A stretch of 64,000 nt of DNA, from assembly GCF_026151205.1 (NCBI RefSeq), contig NC_087079.1:15943445-16007444 (forward strand). Direction: 5' to 3'. The first letter of the stretch is position 1; each line of letters begins with the position of its first letter. Both the position numbers and the translations under genes were made by a program. The notes beneath the pieces are model-generated. The model worked only from the letters and a program-made list of their open reading frames with translations. It ran no database searches and had not been told where the DNA came from. Positions 49,578-60,000 of the stretch are shown here, piece by piece. This DNA comes from Bolinopsis microptera. Lineage: Eukaryota > Ctenophora > Tentaculata > Lobata > Bolinopsidae.

Positions 49578-50513
49578 AAGGGTGGCTCAGAAGTAACTGC
49601 ACCCATGCAACCCTTTAATCTTTCAATAACTCACGTAATTCTTCTTAGAATTGCACAGAAATTTCAGAGATTATAAATATGGGTCAAACATAGATTTCGT
49701 TTCATTGAATCAGTGATATTTTCACTCAATCAATGTCTTGATTGGTTGGAGACTGCTTATAGGACAGCAACCAAACTTCTATAACGCGAATTTCTTCGGT
49801 TTTAAGGAACGTCACTATCTTTTTGAAACAATAAGTTTTGAAACAATAAGTTTTATTTTACATTCCTTTAACCATAAATAAAATAAGAGCTTAAACCACG
49901 AATTAGTTAACTAGAAGTAAACTTGAGGAAATATTCTTTAGGGGTTGTATATAATTATTTTTAAAACTTTATTTGTTAGTATTTTTATTATGGAAAGTGG
50001 TTGAATTTAGTGAGACAAAGTCAGTTTCTCTATTGTCTCAGAAAAATTTCTACTTTACAGTAGGCAATGCTGAGTGGCAGGAATGACGGACCAAAACGCT
50101 TGGGGCTCAGTATTCACTCAAATTGATCAGATCGTCATCCACCAAAATGCTTGTTTCCGCATAATGATGCTCATTGTTGCTCGCTAGCAAATAGCTCCTG
50201 ATGAGATTACTGATTGGGTGATTGTGAACAACCAACTTGAAATTTTGGGAAAGCACTTAAATTATCATACCAAATATGTCTAGAAACTTTGTAGTTCCTA
50301 GCTGAAAGCGTTCTCACTTTATGGTGACAATAGCGGAAAAGAGGGCTTGGCGTGCCACACCCACTGTAATTTATTAAATTTGACGAAACTTTCAGGAAAT
50401 CTATATTTGACCCATATCTGTAAGATTTTCTCAGAAATTTCTATGCAATTCTAAGAAGAATTACGTGAATTATTGAGGGGTTGCGTGTGGGCAGTTACTT
50501 CTGGGCCACCCTG
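49578..50513. mobile_element. Mariner-like non-autonomous element, 936 bp
   Basis: The left end AAGGGTGGCTCAGAAGTAAC and right end, read inverted, CAGGGTGGCCCAGAAGTAAC start terminal inverted repeats of about 140 bp, including TCACGTAATTCTTCTTAGAA on both sides. TA flanks both ends (49576-49577, 50514-50515), the Tc1/mariner target duplication. The interior contains no transposase frame. Insertion lies about 0.5 kb upstream of the helicase gene start, on the promoter side. Confidence 0.85.
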
Positions 50514-50515
50514 TA

Positions 50516-51621
50516 TGATACAAAAACATTCTAGATTCAAGCTTTTCAGTTAGAATTAAAACAAGTCCTTCATATTATAGAGCCATACTGACTACACCTG
50601 GTTAAAGCACTTCCATCCCATAACATAATACTCAATAAATGTAATAAATGTGTAGCATTGTAATTAGTTTAAAACCTATGTGTAAAAGAAATAACTAACA
50701 AATACACAGTTGAATAAATAATAAATGTATTATAAACCTATATCTCGAACTACACTTGCAGGAAGATAATGTATGCTATACATTTAATAGCAGAGTATGG
50801 CTGTATGTGTGATAAAACCAATTTAAACAACGACATAATATGACATCATGACCCCTGTAATCTGTATTCTTCAACACATACAGGGTAGAAGCGCAGGTGT
50901 CGTTGTAAGAACATGCTCCCTGATCCCAACATTCCTTTACAAAATTGTTATACCCAGTGGCGTAACGCCCCCGCCCCCCGCCGAAAATCTCTAAAAAAGT
51001 GTGTTTCTAGAGCAAAACGTGCAGTTTTGCTAGTACCTCGTTAAGTTTTTCAAAATTGTCCCATATTCAAGCGACGATTTGGTGCCCCCTAAGATGGCGC
51101 CCTCTTGCGCAGCAGGGTCAGCGACCAGCGTTCGAATGAAAGCGCATGCATGATATTTAAAGTAAAGTAAAGTAAAGTAAAAATTATGACATAATATCAT
51201 CACACATGTCTGATCTACAATGTATCAAATCACTATATGGAAAAATATAAATATCTAACCACCAAAATTAATAAATTATTAACTACAACTTTATTAATTA
51301 ACTACAACTTTATTAGTTTTGGTAGGCTATAAACCTATAAACAGTGCATTGATACTTTATAATCTTTGAGAATTCTGAAATTCATGAGTACGAGTGGTAC
51401 TTGAATTAGGAATACAAATCTTAGGAATACAAATCTTAGGAATACAATTTTAGAAATACAATTTGTACCGTTACAATTTTCAGCTCATCTAGTATTAAAT
51501 TAAATATATATATATTTTTTTCAATATCCTGTCATCACTCCTGGAGTAATGGATATTATATGTTTATTGCAATAAATATAATAATCAATAAATTAGAAAA
51601 GAAACTTGTCTTCTTTTCAGC
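50516..51621. other. No gene; repeat fragments
   Basis: CAGTGGCGTAACG at about 50952 is a typical hAT-like end, but no partner end is clear. 51160-51296 repeats intron 3 of the helicase gene. ACAAATCTTAGGAATAC is repeated near 51413-51450. Otherwise AT-rich. Confidence 0.5.
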
Positions 51622-52060
51622 TCACTCTTCTGAAACCTCTTCCTCTACATTCTCAGCCTCATTATCAACTTCATCATCTTCATCATCAACATCATCACCC
51701 CTGTCTTCATCGTTGGTGGTGTGTGCAAGATTTAGGTCCAGTTCGTCAACAGGTATTGCTTTCTCATAATACCGTCCTCTGTGTCCTCTCACTGCAATCA
51801 ATACTGTCTTAAGTAGCTCAAACCGCAAACGACGTCTTAGATTTGCCATAATGAGGCTTTTGTCCTGGCTGCCAGAAGTGTTGCTACTCGTTTAAGGAAC
51901 ATGGTAGCCTGTGGGCCCATACCTCCGGTGGTCGAGAATACAAGGCCATTGCAGGTTCCTTTTTCAATCTGTACACAATGGTCTCCATATTTCCTTTCTT
52001 TCTCTCTCTCATGCTTGCTGTACATCTTTGCTGGGGTTAAATTAAATATAGGTTTTTTTG
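51622..52060 (-). pseudogene. C-terminal fragment of a TE-encoded protein, frameshifted
   Basis: The minus strand reads MYSKHEREKERKYGDH then LVFSTTGGMGPQATMFLKR in one frame (52025-51837), then continues as NLRRRLRFELLKTVLIAVRG in another frame from 51849. It closes with an acidic tail rich in Asp and Glu and a stop at 51622. From memory the KHExxK..Y, plus LVFSTTGGMG, plus RRxLxFxLLxxxxxxxRG order is that of a multicopy protein C-terminus seen in many invertebrate and fish transposon ORFs. The frame change near 51845 and an upstream in-frame stop show it is broken. The N-terminal part is absent; the 52097-52589 MITE lies on that side. Confidence 0.65.
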
Positions 52061-52096
52061 TGCAGTGTGCTTCTTTTCGAAAAGTTTATGTTGGCC

Positions 52097-52589
52097 ATTA
52101 GATTTGGACCGTTCTTTCACATAGCCATGTGTCTACGCGTACTGCGTGATGCGCTTGTTTCACAAGTAGAAGCGGTTGCGCTCTACTGCAAGCGAGAGGG
52201 CTTTGGTTAAAGCAAGACCGTTCTGTGCACATTTGTAAATGCTAGTTTTGATTTTTATGGTAAGTATTTAAAGTTAAAGTGCACAAATCTGTACTTTAAT
52301 CTTTATTCTATCTTCACAATTACTTTAAAACCAAAACTGACTCGAATCCTATAGTATAAAGAGTTGAAATATCTTTTTACAAGCCTGTCACCTGCGCGCG
52401 TCTGAAAAAATGGTCATTTTTGCTCATAACTCGTCAAGAAATGATTTTATGTTATGTAATAGGTCTTGTTCGAAATCAGCATAAAAAGTACATTGGTATA
52501 GTATAGTTTACATTCACAATCCCACATGCACAGCTTATTCATATACATAAAACGTATAAGCATACCCACAGAACGGTCCAAATCTAATC
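52097..52589. mobile_element. MITE with ATTAGATTTGGACCGTTCT ends, ~490 bp
   Basis: ATTAGATTTGGACCGTTCT at the left and its exact inverse AGAACGGTCCAAATCTAAT at the right form 19-bp terminal inverted repeats. No target duplication could be fixed and there is no coding content. Part of the interior recurs near 21.4 kb. It separates a broken TE gene on its left from a broken LINE ORF1 fragment on its right. Confidence 0.7.
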
Positions 52590-52599
52590 GCCACTAATG

Positions 52600-53068
52600 T
52601 GACTCATCTGAGCAGTTTCTGAAGAGCATCTCAGAACAACTCACCGCACTTTCTGCAAATGAGCCCACTGTAGCTGCAGGCATTGCTGAACTAAAACAGT
52701 CTATAAGTTCTATACAGCCATTGCATAATCCTGGTCCTTGCATTCCTCCCATCATACCTCCTGCACAGCATCCTCGTCCTCCAGTACCACCTGTCCCTGT
52801 GCACCCACTTCATCATGAGCAGAAACCTGTGGAACTGTTCAATTTGAGCAGCAAAGACTTCAAAATTGAAAACAAACGCTCCTGCTTATCATATGGGGAA
52901 CGGTACGATTATCTGGGATCTAAGTCGTCCAAGACACCACAGGCAATACCACCACCCTTGAGAAAACTGATCGACAGAATCAACAACGAGTTTTTTTCTG
53001 GTGACCAACCTCAGGTTAACAGCTGTTTGGTGAATCGGTTTGAAGGCACAGGCTGCACTACTATATAA
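52600..53068 (+). pseudogene. Diverged LINE ORF1 fragment (coiled coil to AlkB start)
   Basis: The frame encodes about 155 residues. SISEQLTALS...AELKQSISSI resembles the coiled-coil part of the intact ORF1 downstream. After a Pro/His-rich linker, CLSYGERYDYLGSKSSKTP aligns with VLSFGEPYDYPGAKAAKP of that ORF1, and CLVNRF aligns with CLINRY. It then leaves the alignment before the catalytic HxD and ends. It is a remnant of a related element, cut on the left by the MITE and truncated on the right. Confidence 0.75.
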
Positions 53069-53671
53069 CAAATAATTTGAGGATGTCCAATATGTCCATG
53101 GCTTGCTAAAGTCAACTGCATCGGGGGTACTATGATGGTCCAGGGGGTGCTGAAACAGAAGACTGGCACTCTTAACCTGTTAAGAAGTTAAGTAGTTGTA
53201 GTGAATAATGTTTCTGTTTGGCAATGTATAACTCCATTCACACCACAATTCACAATTGGACAATTGGACAACCCTGATTAATGTGTAGATAGTGTTGAAA
53301 GAATTTTAAACTTAAAACTTGAACATCACTTCTGATAACTTTTGGGGCTGTGCTCCAAGAACAGGCTGACATATATGGCTTATGGATTATATATATAATG
53401 TATTCTGATTAAATGATAGGGCTTGCCAGTCCAACCACCTCATATTTTTCATACTCACCCACTCTCTTGTCCCATGTGTCGTAGTCTGTCAGTCTGTTCA
53501 ATTTTTCAATCAATCTTTTGAATCATTTTGACTAATCCAGTTTACACTTTCATTGTTTTCCACAACAGAACATTTCAAACTGCTTTCTGCTCTTCCTTCT
53601 TTTCAGTGAGTGTGCTAGTTGGACGTGAAGGTGCCCCCTGGTCTGCCTGGTACCCCCATTGCCTCTTCACC
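53069..53671 (+). mobile_element. Probable 5' leader of the CR1-like LINE
   Basis: About 0.6 kb without a protein-like frame lies between the old ORF1 fragment and the ATG of the intact ORF1. The open frame continues upstream to about 53528 without an ATG, so I place the start at 53672. The exact 5' end of the element cannot be seen. Confidence 0.5.
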
Positions 53672-55648
53672 ATGATGGAAACCCCCACTGACACTCACCC
53701 AGAAAATGGTGAGACTCTTCAACCTGTTCCGGACCAGACTTCTTCTACCACGGTTCCGGACCAGACTACATCCAACACTCCTACCGTCATTGGAGATATT
53801 GACGAAGTACTGAAGGACGTTGAAAAAATAATTCTTTCAGAATACCACGAATCAGAAGAACATAAAAATTGTAGTAGCCTTCTAAGTTTCTTCTCAAATG
53901 GGTCTGCCCCCCTCGACAACTTTCTGTTGACCCATTCGCAGAGCCTACGCTCAGAGATAGACATAATCAAGCTAAACATTTGTAGCATTCTCAAAATTGA
54001 TATCAACAAATTTGCAATCATTACACCATCCATGGTTAAGGGTTGTTCTTCTCTTAACAAAATCACCCTTGCAGAGGGTCTCCTATCCTTGCTTGGGCTT
54101 GCTGAAAATGTTTGTGCTGTAGTGAGTGGCAAGAAATGTGACGATGCTAAGTCCCCTTCCTACTTGTCAGCTCCCTCCAGCATTCTAATGGGTCATACTA
54201 CCTCAGACGAAAGCTCCATACACAAGTCCTTAGAAGCCATTCAGACGTCCATTAAAAACTTGAAAGACAATGATAGCCATCTTAGGACTCTTGACTCCAT
54301 CAACACAAAGCTCGCTGAACTAAAACTAGACATCAACTGTTTTAAAAACAGTAGATCATCAAATGTGTCCACTCCTGACCTTGCCATGCCACCTTTTAAC
54401 ATAGGGTCACCAGCAGCATCTGAGACAGTCAATGAACAGCTCCTTCTGGATGCGCAGAAGCATGCAAGTGCAGAGGATTGCAAGTCCAAGCACATTGTGT
54501 CGTATGTCCCGGACTTCATAGACACAGACTTAAACACTAAGCTGCTGGTTTTCCTTAATCAACAGAAGGAAGCCTTTGATGGCAACTCAGAGAATGGCCA
54601 TGACGTTCTGAGCTTTGGCGAACCGTACGACTACCCTGGAGCTAAAGCTGCAAAGCCCAAATCAACAGAACTCCCTGAGGTTCTTGCTGAGCTAGCCTCT
54701 AAAATAAAAGATCAGCACCCAGGATCAGTGACTAACCAGTGCCTGATAAACCGATACACCGACGAGAACAGCTTCCTTCCTAAGCACTCTGATAACGAAC
54801 AGTCACTGGTCCATGATAGTTCCATCTTTACAGTATCCTTAGGAGGAGAATGCTCTGTCAAGTTCACAAAAAAAAGTGATCTTGAAGGGGAGATTGTAGA
54901 GACAGTAGAGGGATGCAGTCTCTATGTTATGAGCAAACAGTCTCAGTTTCACTGGGACCACAGAATTGATAAAAGCACGGAGAAGAGACACCTACGATAT
55001 AGTATCACCTTCCGATACATAAGCAGTAGCACCAATGCGACACTGATTATTGGTGACTCCAATACCCGGTACCTCCGATTTGGGTCTGGAAAAGGAACAT
55101 TTGGACACCGCTTGCCTGGAAGAAGAATAGAATGCTTCACCATAGATAAGCTAGATCCTACCCTTTGTGTAGGTTATAAAAACATTATAGTTCATTGTGG
55201 AGTAAACAACATCAAGAATGATGGGGGGAATGTTAAATATTGGGCAAATGAGCTGAACAAAAAGCTCAAGACTATAAGTGAATTGTGCCCTTACGCTAAA
55301 ATAATTGTTTCACCTATACTGCCAACTAGGTCCTCCTTGCTGAACGAAAGGGCTATGGAGTTTAACAGGTTTTTATTTGGATACTGTGATACCAATTCTA
55401 GAATAGGTACATTAGATTTTAATAGCTTTGTTGACGAAGATGGTCTGCTGAATCAGCAGTTTTGTAGATATAAGAAGCCGGATGACCCAATTCACCTTGG
55501 ATCAAACGGTATATTCAAACTCTCCCGGGCTTTTGCTCACAAGATATTTGGTAGCCCTGTTGACGGGAGATCATTCAGTGATGTTGTTAATGCCAAAGCT
55601 AGAGGCAGATTTTCCCCACGACCACGTAGATCTATATTTCAGTCATGA
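53672..55648 (+). CDS. LINE ORF1: AlkB-like oxygenase plus SGNH esterase protein
   Basis: 658 residues from the ATG at 53672 (CACCATGATGG, a good Kozak context). The N-terminus is unassigned; residues ~180-225 look coiled-coil. Residues ~300-450 form an AlkB-like 2OG-Fe(II) oxygenase: H372-S-D374 (LPKHSDNE), H427 (QFHWDHR) and R442...R448 (RYSITFR) match the HxD...H...RX5R iron and 2-oxoglutarate ligands. Residues ~455-640 are an SGNH esterase: GDSN (Ser463), GVNN, and DPIHLG (D605, H608). Esterase ORF1s are known in CR1-like elements. The oxygenase suggests repair or demethylation of nucleic acid in the ribonucleoprotein, which is inference. The stop overlaps the ORF2 start as ATGA. Confidence 0.88.
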   Translation: MMETPTDTHPENGETLQPVPDQTSSTTVPDQTTSNTPTVIGDIDEVLKDVEKIILSEYHESEEHKNCSSLLSFFSNGSAPLDNFLLTHSQSLRSEIDIIKLNICSILKIDINKFAIITPSMVKGCSSLNKITLAEGLLSLLGLAENVCAVVSGKKCDDAKSPSYLSAPSSILMGHTTSDESSIHKSLEAIQTSIKNLKDNDSHLRTLDSINTKLAELKLDINCFKNSRSSNVSTPDLAMPPFNIGSPAASETVNEQLLLDAQKHASAEDCKSKHIVSYVPDFIDTDLNTKLLVFLNQQKEAFDGNSENGHDVLSFGEPYDYPGAKAAKPKSTELPEVLAELASKIKDQHPGSVTNQCLINRYTDENSFLPKHSDNEQSLVHDSSIFTVSLGGECSVKFTKKSDLEGEIVETVEGCSLYVMSKQSQFHWDHRIDKSTEKRHLRYSITFRYISSSTNATLIIGDSNTRYLRFGSGKGTFGHRLPGRRIECFTIDKLDPTLCVGYKNIIVHCGVNNIKNDGGNVKYWANELNKKLKTISELCPYAKIIVSPILPTRSSLLNERAMEFNRFLFGYCDTNSRIGTLDFNSFVDEDGLLNQQFCRYKKPDDPIHLGSNGIFKLSRAFAHKIFGSPVDGRSFSDVVNAKARGRFSPRPRRSIFQS

Positions 55649-56932
55649 TAGTTAAATTGATATGCGAAATTTGCTGCTGCTGCAATAAACCTGTACGAGC
55701 TGGACACCCTTTCATAATTTGTCAGATGTGTGACAAAATAATGCACAAAAAATGCAAAACTAATGACAACATAGTCAAATTTCGAGATGAAATATACTGC
55801 AAAGTCTGTATTGAAGCCAACGATATTATTCGATACAACCCTTTCTACCAAGCTCCCCACTTTGCTAACAACGGCCTTATTGATGATGAGCCAGTTAATT
55901 ATATTGAATCTATCTACAACAGCTCAAAAATTCTTGAAAACTGCAAAACATTCTCCATAACAGAGTTGAATGCCACCACCCTGCCTGGAAATTCAGTCGA
56001 ATATATGTCCACTTTATTCTTCAACATTGATGGGAATGCAACAAACTTTGACAACTTTGCAGTTGAGCAGTCTAGTATAAACCACAAGTTTTCTGTTATT
56101 GGTCTTGCAGAAACAAACACTGATGCTGACAATGGAACACTATATCAGCTCAGTGGATACTCCTCGTGTTACCAATCCCGTTATTTCTGTCAAGACAAAA
56201 ACCAGTTCAAGGCTAAAGGATCAGGAGTTTGTCTTTACCTGAAAAACTCTCTAAACTTTAATAAGATTACTGGATTATCTCTCTGTAATGAGCACATAGA
56301 ATCACTGTTTGTATCTATCACCAGTATGAAAGACCCAACCGTTGTAGGGGTTATCTACCGTCCTCCAAACGCATCACTTGAACTGTTTAACGAAACATAT
56401 GAACGTATTCTCTCTAAACTGAATGGCAAGAAGGTATATATCCTTGGGGATTTCAATGTTAACATTTTAAACCACCCATCTTCATCAGAGGACAAATTCC
56501 AAGAAATAATATTTAACAATGGCTTTATACCAACCATATCAGTGCCAACTCACCATATGCCTGGTTGTTCCAGGACTTGTATTGACAATATCCACACCAA
56601 TGTATTAGACCAATCCCTTATCTCTGGTGTCATATCTGACAAGATCTCCCATCACCACCCTATATTCACTTTTGTTAAGCTTTCCCCCGACTCTGTGTCA
56701 CTATCTGATTCACCAGACAAAATTACTATACACTACGACTATAGTAATGCTAACCTAGAGAAGCTCTGTCTTGAAATAGAAAACGATTTAGATAGGTTCC
56801 ACTACAGTTGTGACACATTTGACTCTTTTATGCAGCTATTTCAAGAAAAAATAGACTTGTCTTGCAAACTTCTAACTCCAAGAACCACTAAACGTAATAG
56901 CATAACCAACCCTTGGATTACCCAGGGCCTAA
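55645..56932 (+). CDS. LINE ORF2, 5' part: PHD finger and APE endonuclease
   Basis: The ATG at 55645 shares bases with the ORF1 stop (ATGA), so translation is probably coupled by termination-reinitiation. Residues ~6-53 hold a Cys/His-rich PHD-type finger (CEICCCC, CQMC, HKKC, YCKVC). An APE-like endonuclease follows: FNIDGN, LAETNT, SGVCLYL, VVGVIYRPPN, YILGDFNVN (catalytic Asp and Asn) and SDKISHHHPIF (the SDH-like end). This enzyme nicks target DNA to prime reverse transcription. The reading frame is broken after PWITQGL by the Ty3/gypsy insertion; codon position is exactly restored at 61896. In the interrupted state the frame runs into the LTR and stops at 57033. Confidence 0.88.
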
Positions 56933-57067
56933 TGTTATATATTCTAGTAATTTATTGTATGATTAACCGATATACTATTCAGGATGACTACCTGGGTTTT
57001 GGTTTTGGTTTTGGTTTAGCTTTTAGCTTTTAGTCTTGCGTTTACCTTGTCACAACGATTCATAACA
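56933..57067 (+). repeat. 5' LTR, 135 bp
   Basis: Starts TGTTATATATTC and ends CGATTCATAACA, with short inverted termini TGTTAT/ATAACA. It includes a tandem GGTTTT stretch followed by TAGCTTT repeats. It is very short for an LTR, leaving little room for promoter and polyadenylation signals. Confidence 0.95.
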
Positions 57068-60000
57068 ATGGCGACGAGTCTGGTTTCGAACTTACGCTTA
57101 TCCAAGGAAACTGATTGTGTCAGAGAGTGGCTGGAAATCTTTGAAAACGCCGCTTCTGTGTTCATTTTCGCACACGCAGATAAGTTACCAGATGACGCAA
57201 ACGAGAAAACTGCTAAAAAAGCAGAACTCATGAGAACACTGTTAACAGTCAATCTGGGGCCTGACGCGTTGAAGAAGTTGCGTGCATTTACATTTCCAGC
57301 TGAAATTAAAGACACTGACTACGCTACCCTGAGAAAAACTCTTGTTGATCGGTTATCACCCAAAACGAACATTGTAGCTCAACAGCAGAAGTTTATGACT
57401 TTAAATCAGATTGCTGGTGAATCCTTATGTACTTTTATGTCACGATTGAAGGAAGCTGCTAATGTTTGTCAGTTCGGTGATTTGTTTGATTTAATGGTGC
57501 GTACACGTTTTGTGGCTGGACTATCCTCTGATAGGATACGTGCTGAACTCATATCAGAATCTGCTACCAACGACACGTCTGCCAGCCTGTTTGATAAAGC
57601 TCAGACGAAGGAGAACGCTCTGCAAAGTTCAATGTCAGTCACAACACACTATGTTCAAAAACCCGGGAAGTTTCAAAAACCTCAAAACTCTAAGTTCCAT
57701 CAGAAGGCCGACCTTAACATTGTTTGTTCACGTTGTACTGTTCGTGGTCATGTTGCGAAAAACTGCAAAGTTCGTTGCAGAAACTGTCGCAAACCCGGAC
57801 ATATCGCGAAGAACTGTCGTTCTGCTAAGAAGCAATCCCATTGTGTTGAAGGGATTGGTGATCATGATGATGGCAACGCTTGCGCTGCTGATTATGGGTA
57901 CACACATCAAGAGTTGGAGAACACGTTGTACTGCGTGGAGACGACTGATCCTGTCCAGATTCCAGTACAGACTCCTGTTCCCGATGGTACTCTTCCTGCA
58001 TCAGTTGTTAGTAATTTATCCAGTTGTATTGATTGTAATCAGAAACCATTTCTTAAAGTTAAGATTAATGATAAGATTTTGAAAATGGAGTTAGATACTG
58101 GTTCATCTTTAAGCTGTATAAGTAAGTCTGATTTTGCTAGACTAGGACTAACTGATTGCCAGATTGTTCCATGTTCCCAGAAATTGCGAGTAGCTAATTT
58201 TAATTGTGAAAGCATTGACTGCAAGGCCCTTGTAAACGTTGAATTTAGAGGTAAGAAATGGATTTTACCACTATATGTTGTCGATTGTCGGTTTCCCACA
58301 CTCCTAGGTCGAGAGTGGATCATCCAGATGTTTGGTAAAGACTGGTTGGATCATATGATAGGACTTGTTGATGTTGAGCAATCTTACGCTGTCTCCAAGC
58401 TTCAGAGAGATGAATTTGTTAGTGAGATACTCCGCAGTCCTGTGTTCGATCCTGGTGTTGGAACTGTTAAAGGATTCGAAGCTTGTCTACAATTTAAGCC
58501 TGATGCGAGAGCAAAGTTTTGCAAGGCAAGGCAGGTCCCATTTGCCATCGTAGACAAGGTTGGGAAAGCCATAGACGAGTTAGTGAAGAATGGACAGCTG
58601 ATTCCAACAGAGCACTCAGACTGGGCTTCACCCATAGTTCCTGTCATGAAAGCGGATGGTACGATTCGCATATGTGGTGACTACAAGACTACCGTAAATC
58701 CTAATCTTGACACAGCTATTTACCCACTTCCTACGATAGAAGATTGCTTGAGTAAGATTGTCGGAGGTAAACTGTTTACTAAGCTGGATATCAGAGCCGC
58801 TTATAATAGTTTGAAGTTAAGAGAATGTGACCAAAAGATTGTGACTTTGAACACACACAAAGGATTGTTCAGTCCTACTTCTCTACCATTCGGTATTTCA
58901 TCTGCCGGACCGATATTTGAACGCAAGATTGATGATACCTTGAGAAAGACAGAGAACACAGCATGGCGTGTTGACGACATTCTAATAACTGGACCTGATG
59001 ATGAGAGTCACATGAAGAACGTGAGAACGGTGATTACAGCACTAGAGAAAGAAGGCTACAAATGCCGGCTAGACAAGTGTGTTTTCATGGAGCCTAAGGT
59101 GACATTTCTAGGCCATGAAGTATCTGCTGACGGGATAAGACCGCTGAGTTCGAAAGTTGAAACGATAGTGAGAGCACCGTATCCTACTACTAGAGCGGAG
59201 ATGATATCATTTCTTGGTGGTGCACAGTACTATTCACGTTTTATTCCAAACATGTCAACAGTTGTTGAACCACTTAACCGTTTAAGACCCGCTAACAGTA
59301 TTTTCCACTTTGGAGATAGAGAAAAGAGAGCTTTTGATGAGTTAAAAGCACTGTTATCGTCTGACTTGGTTCTAACAGTCTACAACCCTGAGCTGGAGTT
59401 AAAGCTTGACACGGACGCTTCATCCGTTGGTTTAGGAGCTGTTATGTCACATATTGATGAAAATGGAACAGAGCGACCGATCGAGTATATATCTCGAACT
59501 CTGACGAAATCTGAGAGAAACTATTCCATGATAGAAAAAGAAGCATTGGCAATAGTTTGGGCGACTAAGAGACTGCACCGTTATCTTTTTGGACGACCGT
59601 TTACCCTAGTTACAGACCACAAGCCGCTGGAATCTATCTTTCACCCTAGTCGTGGAATTCCTAGCATGGTGGCAGGTCGTTTACAACGATGGTCATTGTT
59701 CCTAAGCGGTTACACTTACAAGATCCAGTTTCGACCCACTGGTAAACATTGTAATGCTGATCTATGTTCCCGTTTTCCACTGCCTTTAGACACATCGGCA
59801 GAGACGAGAGAGTTTGATGACGAGTTAACAGAGGAGTTTGAAATGAAACCTCTAGATACTGTTTTCAGCGTGCACTACTTCGGTGATGACAAACCTTTGA
59901 TTGACGCTGAGTTAATAGCTAGTCACACGAGAAGAGACAAGACACTTGGTCGAGTGTTACAGTTTGTTAAAGACGGCTGGAACGAGAAACCCTCTGTTGA

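Noticed and set aside
51560-51812. Serine-rich and histidine-rich plus-strand frames
   Set aside because: They are the antisense of the acidic tail (GAT/GAA codons) of the minus-strand TE fragment.
53528-53671. Upstream extension of LINE ORF1
   Set aside because: It begins at a TTG codon, and the ATG at 53672 lies in a good Kozak context, so the extra 48 residues are probably leader sequence.
56933-57033. Tail of the LINE ORF2 frame reading into GFGFGFGLAF residues
   Set aside because: This is the gypsy LTR read in the ORF2 frame, not a natural C-terminus.
57047-57067. Upstream extension of the gag-pol frame into the 5' LTR
   Set aside because: The extension begins at TTG, not ATG. The first ATG is at 57068, one base before the primer site.
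57510-58671. Other open frames within gag-pol on both strands
   Set aside because: They overlap the Gag-Pol frame with its conserved motifs and have no motifs of their own.
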